Below, piece after piece: positions 48,701-59,925 of a DNA stretch of 64,000 nucleotides. The DNA is from Udeniomyces pyricola (Eukaryota; Basidiomycota; Tremellomycetes; Cystofilobasidiales; Mrakiaceae). The stretch is from NCBI GenBank assembly GCA_039545295.1, contig BCIK01000020.1, positions 1 through 64,000 of the forward strand. The letters are read 5' to 3'. Below the pieces are notes generated by a model. That model was not told the origin of the DNA. It saw only the letters and a program-made list of their open reading frames with translations, and did no database searches. The stretch's first letter is position 1; every line of letters begins with the position of its first letter. A program made the translations under genes and the position numbers.

Positions 48701-51700
48701 AACCTAAGGAGGCAAAAGAAGAAGAAAGAGCAAGGCAAAGAAAAGGGAACGCAGAAGCAGAAACGGCAAGGCAACGACAGGAGCGGTGCGTCCGGGCTTG
48801 TAAGTAGTTAAGGAAGGGGGCATGTCGTCAGAGTAGATGGAAATCGATGTCAAATAGGTCAAACGAAAAAGTGATCATGCATGGGCGTGGACAGCGCAAA
48901 AGAAAAGAGAGGCGAATGTGAATGTAGAAAGCCAGCATAAGGAGTAAAGAAAAGTCGAGAGGACGGGAATCATAGTGCGAGACGAGCAATGTGCGGACGT
49001 GGTTTGAGATGGGAGAGGGGGCGGTGACGGTAATGATACGTGAAAAGTAAAAAGGAAGTTGAAAAGACACACGAGGACAGGCAATGGATGGAAACGAAAA
49101 ATGGAAAGGACACGAATATGATGATGTGGGGACGGGGAAGGGTATGAAAAGGGATACTAAAAGAGTGGGAGCGAGACAGAGCAAAAGAAAACAAAGACAA
49201 GCTAGAGCACCCCTCCCCGCATGTAGGATAGGTTGGATTCGTTGTACCTACCGTGTAGAGGAGGAGAAGGCGAAGGTCCACCGCGGTAGCCGTACTGACC
49301 CCCGAGGTGTTGCTGCTGCTGTTGGGCCTGGAGCTGCTGTAGTAGCCTCGCGTTGCCCTGCCCGTCGGCAACGCCAAACGAGGCAAAGTCACCGAGTCCG
49401 ACGCCGGCGGCACCGTGCATGCCGAGCTCGGGTGAGAATCCGTTGTTGGCAAGGGGAGAGAAGGCCGAAGGGGAGCTGGCGCCAAGGGGGAATGGTTGAG
49501 GTGGAGGCGGTTGCTGGGTTGAGTTCATGCGCATTGACATGATGGCAGGATCCTGGAGAGGGAAACTGTGGTTGACAGAATGATCTGATTAAGATTGAAG
49601 GGCAAAAGGAGGGGAAGAGGGGATAGATCAAAACAGACTGGTAAGTACACGCTGCACCAAAGACCAATATCCAAGTTCGGGAAAAAAAAGGAGACATCAA
49701 CGAACCGTTTGAACCCATGTTCATGCCGAGGCTCATGGCACCGACGCCCAGGTTCATACCCATACCAACACCGAGCATCTCTTTGAGCGCCTGAGCCTGG
49801 CTTGCACGATCGCTTGCGCTGCTAGTGGCGTACTGGCCTTGGCTTGGCTGTTGCCTCTGGAAGGCCATCCTGCTTGGGTCGTTGACGGGTTGCTGAGACT
49901 GCTGTTGCGAAAGCTGATGAAGCCAGTTGGCGCCTCCAGTCTGGGCGTGCTGCTGGCTAGTCTGCTGCGGGTAGGGCTGTTGCTGCGGTTGTTGCTGTTG
50001 CTGGTGAGGAGGCTGTTGACGAGCAAGAGTACTGAGACCCGGAGGAGGAGCAAAGCCAGGGGAGCCGGTAGAAACTTGACGGGCGAGATGCGAAGGGGCG
50101 TTTGAGGATGTCGCGAGGCCGGGAGGAGGAGCTCGCGTCATGCCAGGAGGGGGCAGGGCTGGGGATGCCGTCATCGATCGATCTCGGAGGAAATCGCTGT
50201 TGCCGCCCCACAGCGGGTTAGAAGCCTCGTTCGACGGTGTCGAAATGCCGGCCGGGTACCTCGATCGTCCCTCTTGCTGTCGGCTAGCAAAGTCGTCCAT
50301 GCCGTAGCGACCGACATCGGGCAAACCTCGCACCATGTCTCCAACGGGACTCGAGCTAGGACTTCCGCCGATGCCAAAGTTGGACGCCCCTCGTTTCCTA
50401 GCAAAGTCGAACCGCGACTTCTTACCACCCGACTCGCCACCATCAACCTGCTCCGCGTCGCCGAAGGGATCAAACGAGCCGACGTACGGGCTTGAGACAA
50501 TGCTTTCTGTCGGAAGCAGACCAAAGGGGGCGAAACCGAAAGGCGAAAAGCCTGCCACAGCCGTCGCAGGGTCCGGTGCGGCCGAAGCCGCGTCTTGGTG
50601 GTTGCGTGGCAGGTTGAGCTTGTCGTCGAGATTGAGACTGAAACCAAACTGGCCATCGCCAAACGAGGATAGCATGCGATCGAAGTCGGGGAAGGGGTTG
50701 GCGTAGGCAACAGGTGAAGGAGGCGGAGCCTCTCGTCGAGCGGTGATCTCGTCGACGAGGGCTTGAGTCTGGGAAGATGGATGGTAAGTCGAGGAGGGCG
50801 AGGACGATTGCGGGGGCGGCGTGAACGATTGGGGCACCGACTCGGAGGGCGAAGGAGCCGTTGACTGTAAAGAGGGAGGCGCGAGATTGGGGGGTGGTGC
50901 GAGGTTTGGCGGTGGTAGGTTTGGGGGCGCAAGATTTGGCGGCGGAGCAAGATTGGGAGGAGCGAGATTGGGAGGAGCGGCCATGACAGGAGGTGCGAGG
51001 TTCGGGGGAGGCGCAAGATTGGGCGGAGGGGCCAGGTTCGGAGGGATAGCGAGACCAGGCGGCAATGAGGGTGGTGCGGTAGTGCGTTTGACAGGCCTGG
51101 GCGAACTGGCTGCTGATACAGGAGTCGAAATCGCTGCTGGCGAAGGCGGCGGCGGCGTGGGCTGTCGTTGGGCGCTGTTGTTGGTTGTCGAAGAGACGAT
51201 GCCGATAGATACCTTGGGTGTCGACGGTCTGGGTCGTGGCGACGGCTCCGAAACGACAGGAGCAGCGGCGGCAGCAGCCGTAGCAGCAGCGGACGCCTTG
51301 GCTGCCGCCTTGTCCTTCTTGGGGACGGCAGGCGTGGTCGTTGAGCTCGCAGCCTTGCTGACTTTAGCGGCACGGCTAGACGCCGCTGCTGCTGCAGGCG
51401 TGGGCCCGGCGGACAATGAGATTGAAACAGCTGCAGGCGTTGGTGAGGGTGAAGCGTGTGCCTTGAGACCTGGCGGAGCGGGTAGGGTAGGGTTGGGTGG
51501 CAGAGATGCCAGACCTGTCCCTGGTCGAGATGCCCACGAGGCGGTTCGAGGCAAAGCCGAGGCTACAACAGCGATCAGATGCGAGTGAAAGGGAGAACCA
51601 CAGACGAAAAAGGTCAGACCTATCAGGTGCATATAAATCAATCTCCAAGACGGCTTGTCCACAAGGGAAACCATGCTTACCATCTGTCGTTTCCTCGGCG

Positions 51701-53811
51701 GGCTTCTTGACGACTGGCCTTGAAACGACGACGGGCTTTTGCAAGTGCTCGGTTCCTTTGAGAGTGTGCTTGCTGCAAACGGAGCAAATGGAACCAGATG
51801 ATCGTTCTCGCGTCAGCAATGGGAGCCGCCCAGCAGTGATTGTTCTGGTCTTCAGCCAGCAGTGGTGCAAGTGGAACGCGAGATGGATAGCGGGCAACAA
51901 TCAAAGCAAAGTCACGTACAGTGTAGAAAGGTCTTCTTTGGTGAAGCAATCCCTTTCATCCCCCCAGTCATGGCTACCCATACAACTGACGTTGTCGCAC
52001 TTGACACCTCTCAACCAGGCCTCACAGTATTTGGACGTGCCAAAACTCGCTCGCAGGACTTGACCAGGCGCACTCGGGCTCGGGAAGCCGTCTAGGGCGG
52101 CAATGGCTCGCGCGGCATCTTCGCGGCGAAGGTAAGTGATGTAGATGCCGACGTTGGGCACGGACGGGGAGGAGGGTGCAGTCGAAGGTGGTCGCTTGTG
52201 AAGGACGAGCTTGGAAATCTTGCCGTATTGGCCAAAGTAGTCGTTTGAACGAAGCGTTGCGAGTTGCTGAGAGGACAGACGGCGAAAGAGAGTTGAATGC
52301 GATAGCGGTTTTACAGGTCAGTCTCATCAAACACAAGCAGGAATTCGGGACGAGACCAAAGTGACGACATCAAGTCGTTGGTCTGATTACAGTAACGGGC
52401 AGCAGAGGGGAGCAAGCGACGAACCTCTTCCGCGCGACCCTCTTGGCCAACGCCCATGCCGACGACATAGACAGTATTCTTCATGACGACCCGAACATCC
52501 TTGAGGTGTCTGCGACCAAGCGCTTCAAGCTCCTTGTTTGTCTTTTGCTTGCTCTTTTTCAGTGCCGTCAACCGCTTGATTCTGTTTTGGTAGAGGGGAA
52601 AAGGACGAAAAACAAAGGTACCAAGCGCAAGACCAGACCGGAAGAGCGGTGTCAGCTGGTTCTGAGAACTAACAAGGCGAACTTTGATGTTGCCCTCCCC
52701 CCCTCTCCCCTAGCTCGTCTTCTTCCCGCTGAGCGCGTGTCTAAAGGCTAGCAAGGTACGAACTCTTCAGCTCCGACAGGCTTGAACTCAACACCGTCCT
52801 CGGTATACTGCCGTCGACAGGCAGGGCATCTCTTGTTCAGATTGGCAAGGATGTGGTGGTGGCAGAACCGGCAGATCTGACAAACAGGAACGGAAGGTAA
52901 GCGGTAGCGCACGTGGCGAACGGAACTCCATGTCAGCAAGGGTTCGCCTATTGGACATGGTGTCGGACTAACAGCCGAGGAACCAAGGACGAGAAGAAGC
53001 GCACCTGGTAGCCACATGGACAAGGCTTGAAGTTGATGTCGGAGAGGTCCATCTCTTCCATGCAGAGCGGACATTCAGGGTCTTCCTCCTGTATGCGCGT
53101 CGAGCAACAAGGCACGAGTGAAGAGGGAGAGAAGGAGAGGGGGGATAGTGGTTTGTCAGCGAACTGGACGAGATATCTAAGTAAACATCTGTGCGACGGA
53201 TGTGACACGCCACGTGGTGGAGCGCGTACAACAGGAAATGCATAGCGAGACCAGGTAAGGAAGAGAAAGGGGGGAAGGGCAAGGCAAGGAGGAAGGCAGA
53301 AGGCAAGAGGAACCACGACCTCTTCTGGTTCGCACCAGGAAGGGGAAAAAGGGCGGCGTTCGCGCGAGCTCGTGGGGCTGATGGCCATCAGCCTTGCCCC
53401 ACAAGTACGTGTTTGGGACGAAACTAGCTGAAGCAATTGGACACAGGTCGATACATCGGTGGTAGCAAGCATTGAGACCTCTGTGACGGTTGGCCATGTT
53501 GAGTGAGAACAAGGAGAACCCTGTGGAAGCCAGGGAGGAGAAGACTCATCTCCCCTCTTTGGGCTGAGGGTTCGATTGCGGCTCTCGCCGGCTTTGGCGG
53601 TTGGCTATGGATTTGTGTTGAATGCGAAGACGGGCAAGGAAAGCGAGGGTGGTGGAAGATTGAAGATGTATGTAGCAGCACTGACCTCCTCGTCACTCCA
53701 ATAGACATCTTGAAGGCCCTTGAGGAGATCACTCTTCTCGCCAGCCGAGGTCGTGGGATGAAGGGAATGGAGTTGACGGCTCTGAGCCGAGATGATCTGA
53801 ACGGGAGCCAT
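45769..53811 (-). CDS. NOT4: CCR4-NOT E3 ubiquitin ligase subunit Not4
   Basis: RING E3 ligase of the CCR4-NOT complex, acting in mRNA decay and ribosome-associated quality control. The first exon (53686-53811, MAPVQIISAQSRQLHSLH ... YWSDEE) is followed by an intron of about 600 nt. The RING then reads PECPLCMEEMDLSDINFKPCPCGYQICRFCHHHI and CPACRR (segments at 52830-53088), with C4C4-type ligands. A Lys-rich linker, an RRM (VYVVGMG, FGQYGKISKLVL, VGIYITYLRREDAARAI) and a C3H zinc finger (YCEAWLRGVKCDNVSCMGSH, 51960-52030) follow. ALPRTASWASRPG is a Not4 hallmark. The rest is low-complexity: Pro/Asn/Leu repeats near 50900-51050, Gln-rich near 49300-49350, and a Lys/Glu coiled coil near 47640-47800. 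A folded C-terminal part (ALSALSAVHPTITMEQAVSSF, about 46640) resembles agaricomycete Not4. Stop TAA at 45769. About 1,900 codons. Confidence 0.88.
48532..49251 (-). other. Exceptionally long NOT4 intron (about 720 nt)
   Basis: Donor GGTAGGTAC at 49244-49252 and acceptor CTTCTTCGCAG ending at 48532 join CAC-G to AG-GCC in frame (...PPLH then EAKSPDDEFPPLH). If the intron is retained, the frame continues about 15 residues (YNESNLSYMRGGVL) to a stop at 49202. Inside there is no clear gene. Confidence 0.75.
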
Positions 53812-54382
53812 GGCTGAAAGTGGGATCGGAAGTGAAGACGCGGTCGATGGGTTGTCGGGGTGTCGAGCTGGGAAGGAAGGAGAGCAACTAGCAAAGGGAG
53901 AGAGAAAGAGGCGAAGGAGAGTCCAAGCGGGAGAGAGACAGAGAGACAGAGAGACGGAGAGCTTGAGGGCGATCAAGTTGCCTGCCAGCCAACAGGCCAG
54001 CCAACCAACCAGGGAGGCGCCTACACGCCAACTTGCGCCAACAGGCCTGGCCACAAGAGCAAGAAAAGCTGTGCAGAGGGAACCTTCCACGCGCCATCAA
54101 CCTATGCATGCCTATTATGTATTATGTATTATGTATTATGCACCACCCCGGCCATTGGTCCTCCATCTGCGGTATTAATCAGATCACACGGCTGCTGGCT
54201 GCTGTACTACTACTTCTAACTGGCTAGCTACCCTCTAAACAGTATCATCCCTCTCAACCAGAGTCACCTACAGCTTCCTCATATCCCTCAAAACGTTCTG
54301 CTAGCTACACTATATATAGGCATCCACCCCCTTCTTCCACTCATCCCCACACTCTTCATATCGTGCCTCCGTCTGCCCGTCC
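53812..54382. promoter_or_regulatory. Divergent promoter region, NOT4 / CX9C gene
   Basis: 571 nt between start codons. It contains a GACAGA/GAGAGA-rich stretch (53900-53960), four tandem TATGTAT-type units at 54116-54141 and the TATA element described separately. Confidence 0.6.
54311..54318 (+). promoter_or_regulatory. TATA box of the CX9C gene
   Basis: TATATATA sits 65-72 nt upstream of the ATG at 54383, followed by a pyrimidine-rich leader. Position and sequence fit a core promoter. Confidence 0.55.
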
Positions 54383-55785
54383 ATGCCATTCCCCGTCCTC
54401 AATTACATCTACACCTCCATCGTCGGTGCCTCATCTCTCGAACCCCCATCGGATCCCTCCGCCTCTGTATCCTCTTCGCCCGACCCATCTTCCCTCAACC
54501 CAGCAGACCCTTCCACCAACGCATTTTCCCCTCCGCCCCAAGCCTCGATCCCTGGATCGACCAAGTATCCCTACCGTTCAGCTTACGCCCCCTCTCCGAT
54601 CTGGGTGCCGCCCAAAGCCTCAGGCGACACGACTCCTCGGTCCGAAGCCGTATGGACGTCGTCGGAAAGTTTTATCGATGACCGTCCTGATTCCTCCAAC
54701 AATCAACCTCCATTACCACCATTGTCTATGGAGAAACCACGAGACAAAGCTGCTTCGGCCAAAAAAATCCGTACGTCCGGTTGCGCTTCATCTACTGTGT
54801 GTTCGGTCTCATGCGCCAAGTTGGCGGGACTGTCCTTCGAGCGGCAATTCGGACCTTGTTCCGTCCCGCTTCCCTTTGCCCCTTCAGATCTTACCATTTC
54901 TTCATTCGCGGCTGCTGACCCATCGGCACTTCTTGCTCCTTGCTCCTCAGCCCAAGGTCCATCCCTAGACCTCCTCCAAGCCGAGCCCTCCGTTAACCGC
55001 CCGAACGCGATGGAGGCCGAGGAGGGTATGGTCCTTAAGCTTCAAAAGGAGCAAGAAGCGAAAACGCTCGCACTTCAGGAACAGTACATCACCAACCAAG
55101 TCAAAATAAACTGTGCAGAATACATCCGGGATTTCTCTTTGTGTGAGTGGCGATGGAGTCCGTCTTGGGTTTAGCATCGCTTGATGAAACGTTCGAAACG
55201 CCGTCATGCCGCTTTCGACGTCCGTTCAACCGTTGCAACCCCGGATCGAGTCTACGAGGTCGCTGATACGAGCCGTTATGCGACTTGCTTGGTATCTCGT
55301 AATCTCTCTTAGGTCGTAAGAAGGGATCGCGGTCGGGAGATCTGTGTCAAGAGCCTCGGTTGATGGAAGAGACGTGCAAGGACACAGCCAAGGTGAGAAG
55401 AGTTCTGCTTCGCTAGAGCATCAATCAACCTGCAGGCATAGTTCTAGTGCCTTTTCCTCCTTACCAGAGACCATGCTTGGGAACCTGGACCCATACGTCT
55501 AGTAGACTACGTTGCATGCTTGCTGTCACTGAAATCCTCCTGTCGCCTAATTTCATCGCATCATCATGATGGCCCTGCTACGTCAACCACCTGATTGCGC
55601 ACCTCCAGCGGATTCTCAAGCAGATGAGCTTTGGCGAACCCGCAAATACAGCGGCGGTCGATCGCCTGATTGCCTTCAAAGCCGATATCGAGACGAATGC
55701 GATTGTGCTACAGGAACGGGAAGCGCGGCTCGATGCGGAGCAGGAGAAAAGAAAGGCGAAGGCGGACCGGGCTCAGTATGTGTGA
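54383..55785 (+). CDS. Twin CX9C (CHCH) protein, likely mitochondrial intermembrane space
   Basis: Proteins with two CX9C motifs are oxidised by Mia40 in the intermembrane space and act in respiratory-chain assembly or cristae organisation. Exon 1 starts MPFPVLNYIYTSIVGASS and is Ser/Pro-rich to AKKI (donor GTACGT). Exon 2 (about 54951-55140) gives a helix rich in Glu/Lys/Gln (EGMVLKLQKEQEAKTLALQE), then CAEYIRDFSLC, split in its last Cys codon by an intron. Exon 3 (about 55313-55391) continues RKKGSRSGDLCQEPRLMEETCKDTAK. Each Cys pair encloses exactly nine residues. The last exon is a charged coiled coil (HLIAHLQRILKQM ... LQEREARLDAEQEKRKAKADRAQ), TGA at 55783-55785. The 130-residue Ser/Pro leader is unusual for this small-protein class. 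I cannot place it in a named subfamily. Confidence 0.75.
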
Positions 55786-56041
55786 TTTGAATGATGGATA
55801 TGATTGCATACTATGATGCCTGATTGTGGCGGTGGTTTGATGTGTTCTGTTTGTTTTTTTTTTTGATTGAGTTGAGGAGAGAAAGAGTCAGAGACGATAT
55901 GGAAGCGAGCTATGGAGCGAAAAGAAAGCAGGCCAGGCCTAGCTTAAAGACAGCTTGTCATGTGATTAATTAATGTGCATGTTGGATTGAATCCTGGTCG
56001 AGGCGCAGTTGAGGATGACTTTTTGGTGAACCAATCCGAAC

Positions 56042-58726
56042 ATGTCTAGTCTCCACATGATGATGGCACCTTCAATCGTTTCCCCCCTTCGTTCTCTCGC
56101 CGCTCTCCGGACCCTCAGCCATCCGAATCACGCCGTATATCGCATCTGTCCCCTTTTCCGGACCATATCTCACCGCTCTGTACGAATCGCAACGCGCGGC
56201 CGGTACCATAATAACATCCCCACCCGCCTCTCGAGCGACAGCTGCAGTACAACCGATTACAGCCTCGGCAGCAGCACCGACGTCATCAACATGTCTTCTT
56301 CCCCTCTCTCATCTCTTCCTTCGAACTCGCCTGACACCATACGATCGCCTTCCCCCTTAGATGGACCACCGACTATAACTCCTCCAAGATCATCTTCTCT
56401 ACCCAAGAAACGTCAAAAGCGAACGACAACAATCAAATCCGCCGTCATCTATCCACCTCGGAGCCCTGCGTCTAGATCGAACCTCCTCATCGGCGCTCAT
56501 GTCTCGGCCGCAGGGGGCGTCGACAAGGCTTGCGAAAATGCAGCCATGATTGGGTGAGGGCTTGAGGCTATCTTGCCGGTCCTTTTTTTCGGTAGCGACG
56601 TGGTTCGATTTTTAGGAGGGGATTTACATCCAAAATGGATTCAGATAGAATCCAGTAAAGAACCTCCCCCCCCCCCCCTTCCCCCTCCCTCCCTCCCCTT
56701 AGTTCAATTACGTTCAACCCCTGGATTAGCCCCCGTACTCCTTCTCACCGATCAAGTTTACTTACATTTGGTTTTACCTCGCTCCTATTTAGGGCCACTG
56801 CGTTTGCATTATTCCTCAAGAGTCAGCGCAAATGGGCTTCACCCGCCATACCTCAAGACGTCATCTCCACTAAATGGCCCGAAGCGTGCAAAAGTGAGTT
56901 TCCCACTTTTCATCCCCTCGGATTCGTTTTGATATGTCGTCATGAAAGACCATATTTGTCTCTCTTCTCTAAGCTAAAAGTTCGATGGCTTGCTTGGTGG
57001 CAGCTCATAGCTATGACCCTATGCGCCACGTGTTGCCACATGGATCTTATCTTGTCAACCTCGCCAACCCTAACCTCGAGGCTCGAGAAAAGTCATGTGA
57101 GTCTTCAATCTGTACTTGAGATTGACTTGTATCCTTCCAAATACCCTGCTGATTACCCGTTAGTGCAATCCCAAACTGACCAATCACCCACCATGCAACT
57201 TGCATCATGCGGACTTCATAGACGTCTGCTTTCTCGATGACCTCAAGCGATGCGAAAGCCTCGGCATCGGACTCTTCAACTTCCACCCTGGTAGTCCCTT
57301 GAAAGGGAACAATCGGAGTCAAGCTTGTCGATGGGTCGCTGAAGGCATCAATCGAGCCCATAAGCAGACATCCAACGTTTGCCTCGTTCTGGAAAACATG
57401 GTCAGGATTTTTCTTCTTCTTCGTTTTTTCTTCTGTATTTTTCCTCGTTCTTGTTGAGCATAATCCTAGCGGTCATTACAATAAGAATAAAAAAACTGCT
57501 CTATTGGATTGATTGATTCAAGACCGAACGCAGATGATTGTTCTTACCGACTAAATATCGTCTTCTTCGGTTGTGCCTCTGATTCAATCCCTTGCTTCAT
57601 TTCTCTGCCGACGTTGGACTATGGTGATCTCTCTATCAAAAGGCAGGCCAAGGGGAGGTTCTTGGCTCCCACTTCGAAGACCTGAGGGACATCATCGAAC
57701 TCGTCGAGGACAAGCGTCGAGTCGGCATTTGTATCGATACTTGTAAGGCTCAACGGGTTTGGACGCGTTGTCCAACTCGTTTTTCTTCATCATCATCATC
57801 CTTTCTTGAGCCCCTAATTGTCCTTGCTTTCTTCCTTTCCTTTCCTATCTCTGATTCGTCTCTTTCCTAACACGCTCGTCATCTTCGTCTTGCTCCCGGC
57901 CTGCAATCCCCGTCTCGAAATTTATCGTCGTTAATCTCCATCAAACCAAACCCACCTATCCAATCACATAGGCCATCTCTTCGCTTCTTCCACCAACGCT
58001 CACTTCACTCCTCCCTCTGCGCTCCATCAAACACTCACCACCCTCGATGCGCTCGTCCCCTTCCGACCGTACCTTCGCGCCCTCCACCTGAACGACTCTG
58101 TCTATGCAAGAGGAGCTAAAAAGGATCGCCATGCCAATCTTGGCCTGGGTGAGATTGGACTCGCCGGGTTTTGGGCCCTCCTCAGATGGAAAGGTCCCGA
58201 TGAGGGAGAAAACGCAGAAGAAGAAGGGGAGGAGGTGGAGCTCAAGGCGACTGAGAGCACGAGCTCGGATCCACCGACGACGACGAGAGGGACGACGTGG
58301 TGGAGTCCTGGAAGAGGAGGTCATCGTGTCGTCATGATTCTCGAGACACCCAACGTGGGTCATCAAGGGATCAACGCGGGAACCAGTGAAATCTGGCAAA
58401 GGGAAATCGAACTTGTTCATCGATTGGCAGCCCTGAAGGATGAGGCGGAGCTTCCGGCGTTGGAGGCGGCGTGGAAAGTCGAATGTCAAGCGCTCAGAGC
58501 GGAAGCCGGGTTGGATGATCGATTAAAGAAGAAAGCGACCAAGGGACCAAAGGAAAAGGGGTCGCGAAAGAGGAAGCTGGATGCGGAAGGACAAGGACAA
58601 GGACAAGAGGAAAGAGAGATGATGGGCAACGTCCATGGTGGTAGAACTGGTAGTGTCCAAGTCGAGCCGAGAGGAGGGGTAACATCAAAGTCAGCGTTGG
58701 GAAAGAAACGAGTCAAGAAGGGCTAG
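56042..58726 (+). CDS. APN1: AP endonuclease 1 / endonuclease IV (Apn1)
   Basis: Cuts DNA 5' of abasic sites and removes blocked 3' ends in base-excision repair. The ATG at 56042 yields an Arg/Ser/Leu-rich, acid-poor N-terminus ([29 protein letters not shown]) like a mitochondrial presequence. A second in-frame ATG at 56291 (codon 84, [12 protein letters not shown]) precedes a KKRQKR basic patch. The TIM barrel then reads [109 protein letters not shown] and VVMILETPN, carrying the His, Glu and Asp ligands of the three zinc ions. An acidic insert (58210-58260) and a Lys/Arg-rich tail ending RVKKG flank the last motif. TAG at 58726. About eight exons. The C13 run at 56666 is in intron 1. Confidence 0.93.
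56666..56678. repeat. Poly-C tract in APN1 intron 1
   Basis: C13 followed by further C/T-rich sequence, well upstream of the acceptor. Confidence 0.8.
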
Positions 58727-59925
58727 AGGGTGAGAAGGAGATGAGTATTAAAAAAAAAAAAAAAGTCTGAAGCCGGCCCATGTCGAGGAAGGAGGACGAC
58801 GATCATGAGTTACAAGTACTGAAAGATCAATCAAGTCCACATCATCAATGACAGGCAAGTATCGATATCGATGATCATGATTCCAACACCGTTCATTGCG
58901 GTCAGTGGTTTGGCATCGCCTTTCAACCATATCTCCCTCTCGACCGTGACGATAAAGGGGACCAGACAGTAAGAAACAGATTACGGCATTATCGAAGGGC
59001 GATCAAGCGCGATCGATATATATATATACATCCACTGATGCATGTCGATCGAGTAAACGAGGCTGTGATAAAAGAGCGAGAGGTCCTTTCTGTCATCGAC
59101 GTGAATCCAGCCTAAGTCGACGCCCGTGCGGTCAACGCTATGATTCGATTTAGTCAATACTACGTAGTCAGCTGTTCGAAAGGCTTTTTTTCCCTGGGTC
59201 CGTTGGTTGAGTCACTGCTAGCTCAAACCACCGTTTTCAAACGTGTCAACACACCAACGAAAAAAAAATGATAATATGTTTCTAAGAGTAAAAAAAAAAA
59301 CAAAGACTTGTCGTGAGAAAAGACGAACGAGACGGTGAACGAAGATGATCGAAAAGAGAGAGAGAGAAAGCGCGAGCAAGCGAAAACAAAATATGAAAAA
59401 AAAAAAAAAAAACGCCCAGATGGTCGTCGGACAACGGATATGCGAGATAAAGGGCGGCGAGGCGGAGGCGGAGGAATGGGTGGGTAAGCAAGAAGAAAGA
59501 AAAAAGAAGAAGGAAGAAGAAGAAAAGGATGCGAGATTGAAAGAAGCCCCAAGGAGAGAAGATTGAGAAGAAAAGACGAGATAGCCAGTGTGTGTGTTTG
59601 ATGAGGATAGGGTTGTGATTTTGGGTGTGTTTGGATGTGAAAAGGGGATGTGGGGCGAAAGGGTGGATAAAGAGGAGCAGATGTGAGAACATAACGGGGG
59701 GATGAGCCAGTTGCGATAGGGTGGTAGGATAGAGAAGAGAATGACGGCATGACCGAACTACACAACTTCCTGTTAGAAAAGCGATGTAAGGGAAGGCAAG
59801 CACAGTGGGTAAAGGGCGGGGGGGGGGCAGGGCAAAGACACAAAAGAGAGCAAGAAAGTACGGTTGGATATGATGATCCATAGATCCACGTTCCCTTCGC
59901 CTCCCATGAACCATCAAGGTCCGAT
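58727..59925. other. Convergent 3' spacer, APN1 / RLP24
   Basis: About 1.2 kb, unusually long for a convergent pair here. It contains A14 (58750-58763), a TA repeat (59018-59028), purine-rich AAG/GAA tracts (59340-59560, C/T-rich on the minus strand) and a G9 run (59819-59827). Long minus-strand frames over it are pyrimidine-tract translations. No gene supported; part may be RLP24 3' UTR. Confidence 0.5.

Noticed and set aside
48828..49184. Minus-strand Ser/Phe/Leu-rich frame inside the long NOT4 intron
   Set aside because: Pyrimidine-tract composition, no motif, and it lies wholly within the predicted intron.
50821..51588. Gly/Ala/Arg-rich 255-codon plus-strand frame
   Set aside because: It is the antisense reading of the NOT4 Pro/Asn/Leu repeat, so the apparent glycine-rich repeat is not an independent protein.
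46000..53811. NOT4 as two separate genes divided at about 49 kb
   Set aside because: Donor and acceptor join in frame, no start codon precedes the second part without the obvious CTTCTTCGCAG acceptor, and the second part matches the recalled C-terminal region of basidiomycete Not4. Kept as one gene, with the isoform caveat given in the findings.
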